64,000 nt of DNA, taken from Euleptes europaea. Taxonomy: Eukaryota; Chordata; Lepidosauria; Squamata; Sphaerodactylidae. The translations under genes and the position numbers were made by a program. The notes beneath the pieces were generated by a model. That model ran no database searches, was not told where the DNA came from, and saw only the letters and a list, made by a program, of their open reading frames with translations. Where the stretch lies: positions 38,768,882 to 38,832,881 of the forward strand of contig NC_079323.1 of NCBI RefSeq assembly GCF_029931775.1, read 5' to 3'. Positions 53,296 through 64,000 of the stretch are shown here, piece after piece. The number at the start of each line of letters is the position of its first letter. Position 1 is the first letter of the stretch.

Positions 53296-53780
53296 TGTGT
53301 GTGTGTTAAGTGCTGTCAAGTCGTTTCCGACTCATGGCGACCCTATGAATCAATATCCTCCAAAGTGTCCTTAACAGCCTTGCTCAGATCTTGCAAATTG
53401 AGGGCCATGGCTTCCTTTATAGAGTCAATCCATCTCTTGTTGGGTCTTCCTCTTTTCCTGCTGCCTTCAACTTTTCTTAGCATGATTGTCTTTTCCAGTG
53501 ACTCTTGTCTTCTCATAATATGTCCAAAGTACAACAGCCTCAGTTTGGTCATTTTAGCTTCCAGGGTCAGTTCAGGCTTGATTTGTTCTAAAACCCACTG
53601 ATTTGTTTTTTTTGGCGGTCCAGGGTTTCCGTAACACTCGCCTCCAACACCACATTTGAAAGGAATCTACTTTCTTCCTATCAGCTTTCTTCATTGTCCA
53701 GCTCTCACACCCATACATAGTAATAGGGAATACGATGGCATGAATTAACCTGATCTTGGTTGCCAGTGACACATCCTTAC
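53296..53780 (-). mobile_element. BovB LINE 3' end
   Basis: On the minus strand it encodes CKDVSLATKIRLIHAIVFP, TMYGCESWTMKKADRKKVDS and WCWRRVLRKPWT. After a frame change it encodes LLYFGHIMRRQESLEKTIML, RKVEGSRKRGRPNKRWIDS. The best preserved BovB copy in the window. Confidence 0.9.
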
Positions 53781-53904
53781 ACAATCTGGCCTGAAGGAAA
53801 ATTGCTTCCTTACCCCAAAGTGGGGATCGGCGCTACCCTGGGCATACAAGAAAGGCCACAAGAGCTGAGAACTGACTCATCCCTTCCTGCCCTCTCTCTC
53901 ATTA

Positions 53905-54185
53905 TCTGCCTAAGTTCACAGAATCAGCATTGCTGTCAGATAGTCATTTAGCCTCTGCTTAAAAACCTCCAAAGAAGGAGAGCTCACCACCTCCTGAGGA
54001 AGCTTGTTCCACTGAGGAACTGCTCTGTCAGAAAGATCTTCCTAACGTTTAGCCGAAAACTCTTCTGATTTAATGTCAACCCGTCTTCTCCTCTCCAGGC
54101 TAAACATACCAAGGTCTTTCAACCTTTCCTCATAGGATTTGGTACAATCTTTTCTCGAAAGAACACAGTCTAAGCTCATTTGCAA
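53905..54185 (-). mobile_element. CR1 LINE 3'-end fragment
   Basis: The phrases aaaaacctccaaagaaggag, gcttgttccactgaggaact and aggtctttcaacctttcctc are typical of CR1-family 3' regions, here reversed. Confidence 0.72.
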
Positions 54186-54951
54186 GCCATCTAGACAGGA
54201 AGGTGTGCATTTTCAAAGGTCTTACCCATGTCGCTACTATTTTCCTTCCATCGACCATTTTTTCCCACCAGAGGGCTTTTAAAAAAACACCCTGTAATTG
54301 TTATTGCCCTATTGCCAAAATCTAATATTTCCTCTGAATCCCCAACATCCATTAAAAAAAAAAAAAATCTCTAGCTTATTGTTGTTGAGATCTGCAATGA
54401 AAGCTACTCTAGACTTTTTGGGGTGGAGAAAGCTGGAAATGCAAAGGAGATAATAAATCATGGCAATACATCTCTATGGTGTTATTGTGCTACAGTGCAG
54501 GAGCAAATACTGGTTTTTTAAAAAAGCTCTCTGGACCCAGTTGGATGGCGGGGCTGGGGGGGGGATATTGGCTGATGGAGGAAAGGTGTGCATAAAACTC
54601 CCCTGCAGATGCTGCTTCACCAGTGGAAATGACTCTGCATTCGTGGAGAAGCTTTGATATGTATATAGACAAGTCTCAGTCATCAAGATGGTAGCGGAGA
54701 GATAAATGGAGGCTTGGTGGCAACTTTCTTCGTTCGGGCACTTGAAACCAACTTTTTTCCGCTCAATGCTAACTCATAGCAGCTTAAAATATATATTTTT
54801 AAAACAACAACAGAGAGCTATCAGTTCTACGAAATAAAATTACGCACAAGTTACCAGAAAACAGGTCTACCTGCTATCAATAAACGAATCCACAGGGTGG
54901 GAAGAGAGCAGAGCAGGTTGTGGTAACAAATCTACCCTTGACAGAAACCCA

Positions 54952-55102
54952 GGGTGAAAACTCATGGTCGCTTTATCCTCCTTTAATCCCTGTTTTAGCC
55001 AGGATCGAACGCACATTAGGCGAAACGCAGGCATCCGATCCTGGCTGAATCCTGGATGAAACAGGGATTAAAGGAGGATAAAGCGACCATGCGTTTTCGC
55101 CC
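54952..55102. mobile_element. Perfect fold-back MITE (PIF/Harbinger-like)
   Basis: Same family as 14151-14301. The 3-bp duplication is cca at 54949-54951 and 55103-55105. Confidence 0.8.
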
Positions 55103-55732
55103 CCAGTCTCTCTCCAGTCAAGCAGACAAACATTCTCTTCTTCCCAGCAGACTGCCTCCCTTTATGTCTCCAGGGGTTGAGGGGAGAGGCAGAGCAGGGG
55201 GATAACTGCCCTTGATGGAAACACAGTCTCTAGGCAGGCAGTTTTGACTTTGTGTTCCAGGTGCTAGAGGGGAGAAGCAAAGAAGTGATAACAGTTCTGC
55301 CCTTGATGGAAACAGTCTATCTCCACAAAAGCAGGCAGAGACTTCCTCCTATAGCGAGGTCATAGTCCACAAGTAATTTTTATTGTATTTATTTCATTCA
55401 TAGCCCACCTTTCTGTCTGAGTCTCTATGAGAACAATAGTCCTCAAACCAAGACAAGAAAACAGAGCTCTTGACTTGAGCGGAGCATTTCCTGGAATATA
55501 ATAATACTGCTGGTATTACATGACGGAAATTGTTTGGGGCTGTTTCATATAAACTGTAATAGGTACTTTTAGGATAATAAATATGAACAAAACTCTACTT
55601 ATTGATATTGCTACTTTCCAAGGGCCTGCATTTTTCAGATTAGATAACACACAATGAAAATCAGCATCACGGGAAAATGACTGTTTGTTTTGGGTGAGAT
55701 TCTAGTAAGCCAGATGATTACAATTTTTAAAA

Positions 55733-55753
55733 AAGAAGAAGAAGAAGAAGGGG
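55733..55753. repeat. GAA microsatellite
   Basis: An uninterrupted run of gaa triplets. Confidence 0.9.
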
Positions 55754-55839
55754 GCAACCAGTGAACCTGCTCATAAGGAATGCAACTTGCCTTGCTGGGT
55801 CAGAACAACCATTAACAGCATCCCTGTTCACAAGTTACA

Positions 55840-56090
55840 GTGAATGTATGTACACTATGTGCCCAGTGTACACTTGATTTTTTGTTGTATGTTGAGTAAT
55901 TCTCATGCTATGTACAATTCTCATGTTATGTACACGTGTACAATACAATGGTCTATTGAAACACCATATTTATCCCAGTACTGGTCCCTGATTTCATTTG
56001 CAAAGTGAACTCACTCTGGCTCTTTCTTGCAAACAGATGGATGCATGTACATGCAGGATTTACACACATTCACAGTAACTTGTGATCAGG
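55840..56090. repeat. Unclassified repeat shared with 31200-31508
   Basis: tttatcccagtactggtccc and gatgcatgtacatgcaggat recur from the 31-kb copy in diverged form. Confidence 0.45.
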
Positions 56091-56097
56091 GCTCCAG

Positions 56098-56313
56098 TAA
56101 GGTTGCCAGGTCCCAGGTCCCTCTTCACCACTGGCGGGAAGTTTTTGGGGCAGAGCCAGAGGAGGGTAAGGTTTGGGGAGGGGAGGGACTTCAATGCCAT
56201 AGAGTCCAGTTGCCAAAGCGGCCATTTTCTCCAGGTGAACTGATCTCTATCGCTTGGAGATCAGTTGTAATAGCAGGAGATTTCCAGGAAGTACCTGGAG
56301 GTTGACAACCCTA
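56098..56313 (+). mobile_element. hAT-type MITE with perfect target duplication
   Basis: TAAGGTTGCC to GACAACCCTA with ggctccag at 56090-56097 and 56314-56321 (8 of 8). Confidence 0.93.
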
Positions 56314-56627
56314 GGCTCCAGTCTAGCAGTCTGTTTCAGCAGTGGAGAACCAGAAAGTTACCAGTGGAGCATGAAAGTCATAACCTTTCCATGCTATTGC
56401 ACCCAACATCATAACATGAAGGTCTACTTAGTGGCGATTAGTAAGTCCCCTCAATAGGGGTATTATTCCCATCTTTTTTTCACATGTTCCTGAACCTGAT
56501 CACTGCATCACATGATAATGCTATTGCATAAAGTAATAAGCATTTTGTACATACTGAACAGATATTGCCAGATAACAGCAGAAAGGATATGTTAGGAAAC
56601 TGCCATCTAATCTACCAGAACCCCTGC

Positions 56628-56785
56628 TGTGTGTGTGAAGTGCCATCAAGTCACAGCCAACTTATGGTGACCCCATAGAGTTTTTCAAGGCAATAGATGT
56701 TCAGAGGTGGTTTGCCATTGCCTGCCTCTGCGTAGTGACTCTGGTATTCCTTGGTGGTCTCCCATCCAAATACTGACATCTTCTG
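56628..56785 (-). repeat. 5S-rRNA-headed SINE, head truncated
   Basis: Minus strand: only the end of the 5S part remains (the inverse of ggtctcccatccaaatactg), then the core (gcaatggcaaaccacc) and the BovB-type tail. Confidence 0.78.
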
Positions 56786-57471
56786 AACACTCTGACTCCT
56801 CGTGGTTTAAACCTAGAAAATGATTTGTCTTGTTTTCAGTAAATTACGCTTTGTATCTTTAAGAAACTCCTTGGTAACAATGTTACAGATGCAGGTAGTG
56901 TGGTTGCTTTGTGCACACGGTTAGCTATTTAGCAGTGATGAGTAACCATTACGTGATCTGCTACACAATGCATACTTACCCTGCTGGGGACGTGTGATAT
57001 AACCTACAATATACTGATGGAAATATAGAAATATAAGAAGACCATTTATTGTAAGTACTATTTGATTTTGGTGTATAAACTTGATAAAATGTATGTTGGT
57101 TGGAAATGAATGTAAATGCATATTTTACACTTAATCACACTATAGGAAGGACTGATGAACAATTATCAATTAAGAATTTGAAACGGCCGTATCCTCATCA
57201 AGACTGTGGCTTCTGCAAGACTACATGAAATTTCCAGATATTTATTGTACTCTTTCAAGAGACTTTTCAAAATCTTTTGTCTCTTATTGCACTTTATCAC
57301 ATTGTCACTTTGTCATGTTGTAGGTCATGTATGTATGTTCACCTTGATGTTGTTGTTCTTGTGCTTATCAGTAGCTTATAAAACTATTTTGGCACTTTGT
57401 TAAAAATCTTCTCGCTCCTGTGCTAATTTCCTAATCTATTGATAATAGTACAGTGGTGTCTATTTTCTCTC

Positions 57472-57655
57472 CAATCTCCAGGTACTATCTGGAGATCTCC
57501 TGCTATTACAACTGATCTCCAGCTGATAGAGATCAGCTCACCTGGAGAAAATGGCTGCTTTGGCAATTGGACTCTATGGCATTGAAGTCCCTCCCCTCCC
57601 CAAACCCTGCCCTCCTGAGGCTCCGCCCCAAAACCTCCCACCGGTGGCAACCCTA
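57472..57655 (-). mobile_element. hAT-type MITE (main family), left end lost
   Basis: It begins at caatctccaggtact and ends GGCAACCCTA, with a short deletion before the end. Confidence 0.8.
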
Positions 57656-57759
57656 GGGAGAGCTGAGTTGACACAAACAGTTTGCTTCTCAGCAAACACT
57701 TTTGACTGAAACAATAAAAGAACACATGGCCAATAAGACACTGCTACTGTAGATCTCCA

Positions 57760-57985
57760 CCCTGACCTAGATGGCCCAGGCTAGCCTGATCTGGTCAGAT
57801 CTCAGAAGCTAAGCAGGATCTGCCCTGGTTAGTATTTGGATGGGAGGCCACCAAGGAATACCAGGGTTGCTGTGCAGAGGAAGGCACTGGCAAACCACCT
57901 CCGTTAGTCTCTTGCCATGAAAACCCCCCAGAAAGGGGTCGCCATAAGTCGGCTGCGACTTGACGGCACTTTACACACACATACA
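57760..57985 (+). repeat. 5S-rRNA-headed SINE, full length
   Basis: 5S-like head (agaagctaagcagg, ccctggttagtatttggatg), core GGAAGGCACTGGCAAACC, tail gtcggctgcgacttgacggc. The 11-bp duplication gtagatctcca lies at 57749-57759 and 57986-57996. Confidence 0.93.
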
Positions 57986-58493
57986 GTAGATCTCCAGCTG
58001 TATTACAAAACCCAGCATTTTGTGGGGCTGTATCCATGTGCATGCACACATGTGTGCGCTTGTATGTTGGACTACTGCAGCTGTTGTCTGATAACTTTCT
58101 TATTTAGGAATTAACTTCTTCTTAGCTAGTAAACAAACTCACAACATCAAGCCACACATGTTGTTATTCAACTAGCAAAATGTCTGTCAGCATGAAAGGA
58201 GAAGTACACATAAAGAAAAGGGCTCTAAATTGCACAGAGATGCACAATATCCAGCAACCCAGGAAACTCCCCATTAGTGATGACTTAGCTTTGCCTTTTC
58301 CTCTAAAAGTGTAAGCAAAGTTTACACAGTTCTCTTTGTTACATCCACAGTGGTTAAGAAACATTACTTTTGTTTTATCATACAAAAGATCCTAGCAGAC
58401 ATGTCAGTGTCTGTTTGTCTTCTCATTTTGTCTTATTCTGGATGCTAAGCTTTCTCCTTGAAAGATTATTATATCTAATTCCCCCCCTTTTTT

Positions 58494-58580
58494 TAGTGCT
58501 GTCAAGTCACAGCTGACTTATGGTGACCTCGTAGGGTTTTCAAGGCAAGAGATGTTCAGAGGTGGTTTGCCATTGCCTGA
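58494..58580 (-). repeat. 5S-rRNA-headed SINE, 3' part
   Basis: Minus strand core and tail only: inverse of ggcaatggcaaaccacctct and of tgctgtcaagtcacagctga. Confidence 0.7.
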
Positions 58581-59376
58581 TATAATTATAATCTTAGATT
58601 TCTATGCCGCTAAATATTTCGAAATGTGGATATTATTTTATAACTGTAGTAAATATAGATCTCATGAATCATTAGGACTCTGTTGATTAAAAAAAAGCAC
58701 AAGGCCTTATAAAATCATAAATTTCGGGGAGTTTAGCCAATCTCTTTAGCCTCATAAACATTCACTCTATTTGGTTAAACCATTTGTGGTCAATAGTCAT
58801 GGGAATACTGAAATATTATTTGGTTATTTTGGCCCAGAAAGGAAAATGTTGATACAACAATGCTTTTTTTCTGTCAAATATATGCTTTATCACATATCTA
58901 ATGTTCAAAATGGCTCCCCATGCAGACCAAAAAAAACCCTCAAGGGGAGAATCTGCAAACCTGGGGGAACCCACGGGTTTTCAGATCAATTAAAGGGGTA
59001 AAGGTTTTAATTTAAAAAAATCTGTATACTAAAAGGAGATCTGGTAATACAACACTGCAAAATCTTAGCCACCATTAGGGGTTGCCTAGCAACCCCAATA
59101 TATATTGCTGAGGTGGCAATTTGGGCGAGACAAAAAGATGGGGCAATGGGAGAGTTAGGCAGAAGAAAGCAGAAGCAGTGACGGCAGAGTTGAGGGGAGG
59201 AAGGGGTGGCATCAGTGAGTGAGGGGAGAAAGAAGTTGCGACCATGATAGCAGGCTCAGGGAAAGGAAGGAGACAATGGCAATGGCAGAGGAGGTTTTTT
59301 GGGGGGGAGGAAGGATGGAGGCAGCAGCAATGGGATGACTGAGGAAAAGAAAAAAGGGGTGGCCTGGATTACGATT

Positions 59377-59549
59377 AGAGTTGCCAGCTCCAGGTTGGGA
59401 AATACCTAGAGATTTTGGGAATGGAGCCTGAGGAGGGTGGGGTTTGGAGAGGGGAGGGACTTCAATGCCATAGAGTCCAATTGCCAAAGCAGCCATTTTC
59501 TCCAGGATAACTGATCTCTGTCTGCTGGAGATCAGTTGTAACAGCGGGA
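59377..59549 (+). mobile_element. hAT-type MITE (main family), right end lost
   Basis: It starts TAGAGTTGCC and is colinear to gatcagttgtaacagcggga. Confidence 0.8.
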
Positions 59550-59639
59550 CATATTGCTGGGAGCCAGTCTGACGCTCCAGTTGCAAAGGATTGCTATAGT
59601 GCATTGAAAGAGCATTACCTGACATGTGTGAAAGCAGTC

Positions 59640-59805
59640 AGAGTTGTTAGAGTGTTAGTCTAGGATCTGGCAGAACTGCCTTCAAATTCCTATTCAGGTA
59701 TGAAAGTCACCGGGTGACCTTGGACCAGCCTCTCTCTTGGGGTAACCTACTTTACAGGGTTGCTGTGAGGTTTAAATCAGGTAGGACCCTGTAAACGTCT
59801 GTAAA
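59640..59805 (+). repeat. tRNA-headed SINE-like repeat, diverged
   Basis: gttagagtgttagtctagga, then caccgggtgaccttggacca and acagggttgctgtgaggttt, the motif order of 44693-44905. Confidence 0.58.
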
Positions 59806-59900
59806 TTTAGACACATTCATGGAAGATAGGTCTATCAGTGGCTACTAACCATTGTGATTAAAGGGAACCCCCATGTTCAGAGGCAGCAAACCTTTGAATA

Positions 59901-60108
59901 TAGGGTTGCCAGCTCTGGGTTGGGAAATACCTGGAGATTTTGGGGGCGGAGCCTGAGGAGGGCGGAATTTGGAGAGGTCTTCAATGCCACAGCACAGAGT
60001 CCAATTGCCAAAACGGTCGTTTTCTCCAGATGAACTGATCTCTATCAGCTGGAGATCAGTTGAAATAGCAGGAGATCTCCAGCTACCACCTGGAGGTTGG
60101 CAACCCTA
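59901..60108 (+). mobile_element. hAT-type MITE (main family)
   Basis: TAGGGTTGCC to GGCAACCCTA; 8-mers tttgaata and tctgaata match at 7 of 8. Confidence 0.9.
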
Positions 60109-60179
60109 TCTGAATACCAGTGCCAAGAGGCAACATCAGAGGAAGGCCTCAGCCTCTCTGCCCTATTGTTGGACTTCCA

Positions 60180-60270
60180 AAAGAAATGGCTGGCCACTGG
60201 GTGAGACAAGATGCAGGACTAGATGGACCACTGGTCTGAGCCAGCAGGGCTGTTCTTATGTTCTCTCAGC
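60180..60270 (+). repeat. CR1/L2-type 3'-end repeat
   Basis: ggctggccactgggtgagac, aggactagatggaccactgg and agcagggctgttcttatgtt are a well-known reptile LINE/SINE 3' end. Confidence 0.65.
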
Positions 60271-61305
60271 TCCCTGGAGGACGGGCAGGATAAAAATGTA
60301 CCGGATAGATATCGTGAAAAGGTTAACAAATGCTCTGAAGACCCTTTGTTTCATAGTGAGTGGAAGGAAAAGGCACATCCTACTGAGTCAGCACTGCCAC
60401 TTCCTTAGGAAAGTCTTCCATCTCAGCGTCTTTTCTGATGCGTGTAGCTTTTGAAAGGCAAGAACCCTGAAAGACCAATTCCAGGAAGAAAGCTGCATTC
60501 ATCTGTCACAGCAAGGATCTTATGGCACCTTATGGTAACATAATCTTTCAAGGAGTTTCCCCCCCCCAGCCAAGATATTAAATAATAACTTGAAGTGCAA
60601 TCCTACGCATGTCTACTCAATCCTACTGAGTTTAAAAAACAACAATCCAAACATAGCGAATACTGTAGGCTAGAGTGTATTCATCACCTACCCTTCCACA
60701 GAAGCAACAGCAGCTTTGGAAATACAGGATATACATCAGAAAAATTATTTGGGGTGGTGGGGGAGAAGATTGTTGAATTCTTCAAGAATTCAAAATATTT
60801 TAAAATTACAGAAAACAGATATTACATTGTCTGGTCTAATATTACTGTACAAATATTTTCTAATTCAGTTGAGGACTTGCTTCTTGTGCTTTCTGCTATA
60901 GACATAGGTTTATAACCTTGTGGATTGAGAGAGAAGGGCTGCAGGAAGGGCTTAACTGGTTCCAGGGCTTAGTTCTGGGACCTGTTTTTAATGCTAGGCT
61001 GAAGCCTAGACTGTATGGAGCATAAACAGATAGGAAAGTCCAAAAGCACATGCGAGGTACATTCTCCTCACTATTAATAAATGGATATGAGAGGAGATTT
61101 AGAGAAAGAGGTTCAGTACTGGAGAGTGCCCAGCCATTCTTTTTTCCAAAAAAACGAAGCACTGGTTCCATTGGCTTTAAAAGAGAACAGTTTGAAACCA
61201 GTTTTTGTAGTCAAAGTCCAAATTCATACATGCTGCTTATAGTGCTTTTCAGAGACTGTCCTGCTGTTGGTATGCACCAGGGTTGCCATTCACCTGCCAG
61301 GGGTG

Positions 61306-61475
61306 GGGGATTCCCAGCTCTGAGACCCCTCTCCCCAGCTTCATCACGTTGCTGACAACTGCATCATCACATTGCTGATGACCATGGGTAGGGGATTCCC
61401 AGCTCTGAGTCCCCTCTCCCCAGCTTCATCACGTTGCTGACAACTGCATCAACACATTGCTGATGACCATGGGAA
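61306..61475. repeat. 85-bp tandem duplication
   Basis: Units at 61306-61390 and 61391-61475, both running from ggggattcccagctctgag to tgctgatgaccatggg, differ at a few positions. Confidence 0.88.
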
Positions 61476-61689
61476 ACTCTGGTATTTGGGTAAAACTCAA
61501 TGGTAAAAATGGCTTCTACCATAGACTTTTTGCTCAAATACCAGAGCATCCCCATAGTAGTCATTGACGTGATGACGTCACTTCCGGAAGCTATGTTAAC
61601 ATGTCGATGTCGGCCTCCCTTTGCAGCTAGTAAGTCCCCCACACCCACACCCATCCTCCGCCGGTTGCCAGGGTGTACCTGGGAAGTTG

Positions 61690-61800
61690 TTGATGGGTGC
61701 TATTGTTTAAAATATTATGTTTTTATCAAATGTGATATAATGTATTTTATCATGTTGTGATCTGCACTGAGCCCACCTTAGTGTGGGAGGGTGGAATTAT
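61690..61800 (+). repeat. LINE (CR1/L2-like) 3'-tail fragment
   Basis: gttgtgatctgcactgagcc, tgtgggagggtggaattatc and a short atc run: a CR1/L2-like 3' end. Confidence 0.5.
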
Positions 61801-61851
61801 CATCATCATCAGTGTTAGTTTTCTGAATTAATTGATGGCAGGGCTGCCAAC

Positions 61852-62071
61852 TAGGGTTGCCAGTTCTGGTTTGGGAAATACCTGGAGATTTTGGGGGTGG
61901 AGCCTGAGGAGGGCAAGGTTTTTGGGAGGGGAGGGACTTCAATGGGGTATAATGCCATACAGTCCATTTTCCAAAGCAGCCATTTTCTCCAAGTGAACTG
62001 ATCTCTGTTGCCTGGAGATCAGTTGTAATAGCAGGAGATCTCCAGCTCCCACCTAGAGGTTGCTGACCCTA
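61852..62071 (+). mobile_element. hAT-type MITE (main family)
   Basis: TAGGGTTGCC to GCTGACCCTA, full length; no matching flanking 8-mers. Confidence 0.85.
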
Positions 62072-63060
62072 ATTTATGGTGATATAGGAAAGCCAATTTA
62101 AAATCTCATTCCAACCTTCCTGTGGTTTATATCACTCAATCTTTAATTTACAGTCATTTGACCAAATCAAAACAACATACGATCACCATAAAACCATATT
62201 AATTGCTCAGCAAATCCATAGATAAAAATTATCGACACGATCCCAATAAAATCCCATTTCTGAAATGGACCATATTCTAACTTCTAAAAGGTTTATCTAA
62301 TAGCATTTACTATTTATGACTTACATCTTTCCGTGCCTTATATATAGCAGCACAAGGTTCAGCCACACATCTCGAGATTAATGGGTTACTATCTTCCAAA
62401 AATCGTTGAGTATGAATTTCATCAGACAGACCCATATTGTTTTTTAAAATTTCCTGGATAGTCTTTACTCTTAGCTCATGATGGAGAGGACAATATAGTA
62501 AGGCATGCTCACGTGGTTTATAGTAAATGCCTTATTGCAGTCTACCTTTGTCATCTGATTGCGTCTTTGTCTCATATAGTTTTAATCTGGTGATTTCTGC
62601 TAGTAGGAAGTTTGCCCCTTTTAAGTGGAAATGCCAGCCCTGACTTCTTTTGTCCCTGTGAGTCAAACGTACGGTATCTTACCAAAGTAAAATCTTCCCT
62701 GTATTTATTTACGTTTTAGCTACTGTCTGAGAAAATACGACAGTGCCCTCATAATCATAACGTTCAAAGCACAAGCACAAGGTTGAATGACATATCCTGA
62801 GTGCTTAATTAAGTTTCTGTTCCTGTTTCCACTTTACTGTGTTTAGAGTAGCTACACCCATTCTATAAAACATAAATCATGTGCACAACATGGGGAAGAT
62901 GTCATGGGACCCCTGACCAATCAGACCTTCCTGAATTGAGTTTTCAAGAGTGTTCGTGTAAGTCAGAAAAGAAGCTTATCACTGTTTCCCAGGGTCTGTA
63001 TTTTATTCACAGCTGGGTATGATATCAAATTAATATTGCTAACATAGCAGAGGGGTAGCA
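62072..63060. other. About 1 kb without recognised features
   Basis: AT-rich, non-coding; no gene, RNA or classified repeat is recognised. Confidence 0.4.
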
Positions 63061-63190
63061 GTGGTGGACCAAGGCGGTCTGTATGTTTGCATGCCCTTTT
63101 ACAGGTTCAGACAAAGCAGAGATTGTGTGATAAGTGCAGAATTTAGCAAAAGGAAGTTTACTTTATGGGTGTGTGTGTGTGTGTGTATGC

Positions 63191-63399
63191 TAGGGTTGCC
63201 AGCTCCAGGTTGGGAAATACCTGGAGATTTTGGGGGACGAGCATGAGGAAGGCAGGGTTTGGAAAGGGGAGGGTCTTTAATGCCACAGAGTCCAATTGCC
63301 AAAGCAGCCATTTTCTCCAGGGGAACTGATCTCTGTCGCCTGGAGATCAGTTGTAATGGCAGGAGATGTCCAGCCACCACCTGGAAGCTGGCAACCCTA
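63191..63399 (+). mobile_element. hAT-type MITE (main family)
   Basis: TAGGGTTGCC to GGCAACCCTA, directly after a (gt)n run at about 63168-63187; flanks do not match. Confidence 0.88.
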
Positions 63400-63859
63400 G
63401 ACGCGCTCGGTATCTGCTTAGGGTGGCTACAGAGTTTGTGAGAAATTCTTGGCAGAATTTCAAAAGCTGAAAAGAAGCAGTAACCATTCCTGAACCACAG
63501 TTCAGTGAAAGAGTAGCTTAGCTGCTTTGCATAAAAAAAAGTTTTACAGTTGCCAGCGCCAAGTTGGGAAATACCTGGGGGTATTCTTCACGGAGATTTG
63601 CTGCTGTTTCGATGCTGACTTGCGTCGGAGGGAAATTTTGGTTATTCACTGCAGATCCGTGTTTTCCCCCACTGAGCAAAATAAGCCGGGTTAAAAGAGA
63701 GGCAATCCAAACCACTTCTGAGCCGTACTTTCCAGTAGAAGAGCATTTTGTTGCTCGGATGCCCATGAAAAAATGTTTGCTTCGCTCCCTGGGACGTCTC
63801 CTTTCTCCTCCCCCAAGAACGGTGATTGGCTGGGGGAGTTGCCACTCTAACAGCATCGC

Positions 63860-64000
63860 ACCGGCAGGAGGGAGACCCAAAGCAGACTGGCTGCCCCTCT
63901 TCAGAAGGGTGATGGGGGTTTTGGCTTGGATCTGCCGCTCTCAGGATGCCCCCCCCAACACACACACACACATAGGATCGCACCGGCAGGAGGGAGACCC
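63860..64000. repeat. GC-rich repeat with tandem unit, cut by the window edge
   Basis: The same ~110-bp unit as at 8884-9075 (ggcaggagggagaccc, ctgcccctcttcagaag); the second unit runs off the end of the window. Confidence 0.6.

Noticed and set aside
57760-57880. 5S rRNA gene
   Set aside because: The 5S-like part is diverged, lacks its normal end and continues into a SINE core with target duplications.
60595-60915. 106-codon open frame
   Set aside because: No domain, and it begins in a reptile repeat motif (gcaatcctacgcatgtctac).

Overview
This is vertebrate nuclear DNA, most likely from a squamate reptile (lizard or gecko). The evidence is intron-rich immune genes set in a dense mix of repeats: BovB (RTE) and CR1 LINEs, tRNA-headed SINEs of the Sauria type, SINEs headed by 5S rRNA, Penelope-like retroelements and very many short hAT-type MITEs. 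The species cannot be fixed from sequence alone.

Two host genes are supported, both on the + strand and both members of the CD200 (OX-2) family. The first (912-11606, five coding exons, about 326 aa) is a CD200-like paralogue: signal peptide, IgV, IgC2, one membrane helix and an unusually long cytoplasmic tail. The second (18833-30354, six coding exons, about 272 aa) is CD200 itself. It has the 4-codon first exon, the same intron phases and the short W-K-R-H-R type tail of mammalian CD200 (269 aa in human). The IgV exons of both genes are exactly 336 nt, which supports tandem duplication. CD200 is a cell-surface ligand that restrains myeloid cells through CD200R.

Layout: 1-911 has no recognised gene. 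912-11.6 kb is the CD200-like gene; its introns hold SINEs, a BovB 3' end, hAT MITEs and a fold-back insertion. 11.6-18.8 kb is intergenic and repeat-rich. 18.8-30.4 kb is CD200; its introns hold a TA-flanked 688-bp inverted-repeat element and a pair of direct repeats that flank exons 2-5. 30.4-35.5 kb is intergenic, with a 139-bp tandem duplication and nested MITEs. 35487-41791 is an L1-type element with only ORF1 (HAL1-like), flanked by a 12-bp target duplication. It is split by a 3.9-kb Penelope-like insertion whose two inverted arms are 1773 bp each and appear identical. 41.8-64 kb has no recognisable host gene and consists of MITEs, BovB, CR1 and SINE copies with unassigned sequence between them.

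The most distinctive observations concern mobile DNA. (1) About two dozen copies of one MITE with ends TAGGGTTGCC...GGCAACCCTA occur, five with perfect 8-bp target duplications, which places the family in hAT. (2) Two unrelated fold-back insertions sit at exactly the same internal offset (bases 11-24) of two different copies of that MITE, each with a perfect 14-bp duplication, pointing to a target-site preference. (3) The Penelope-like palindrome carries a hammerhead-ribozyme-like core in both arms.
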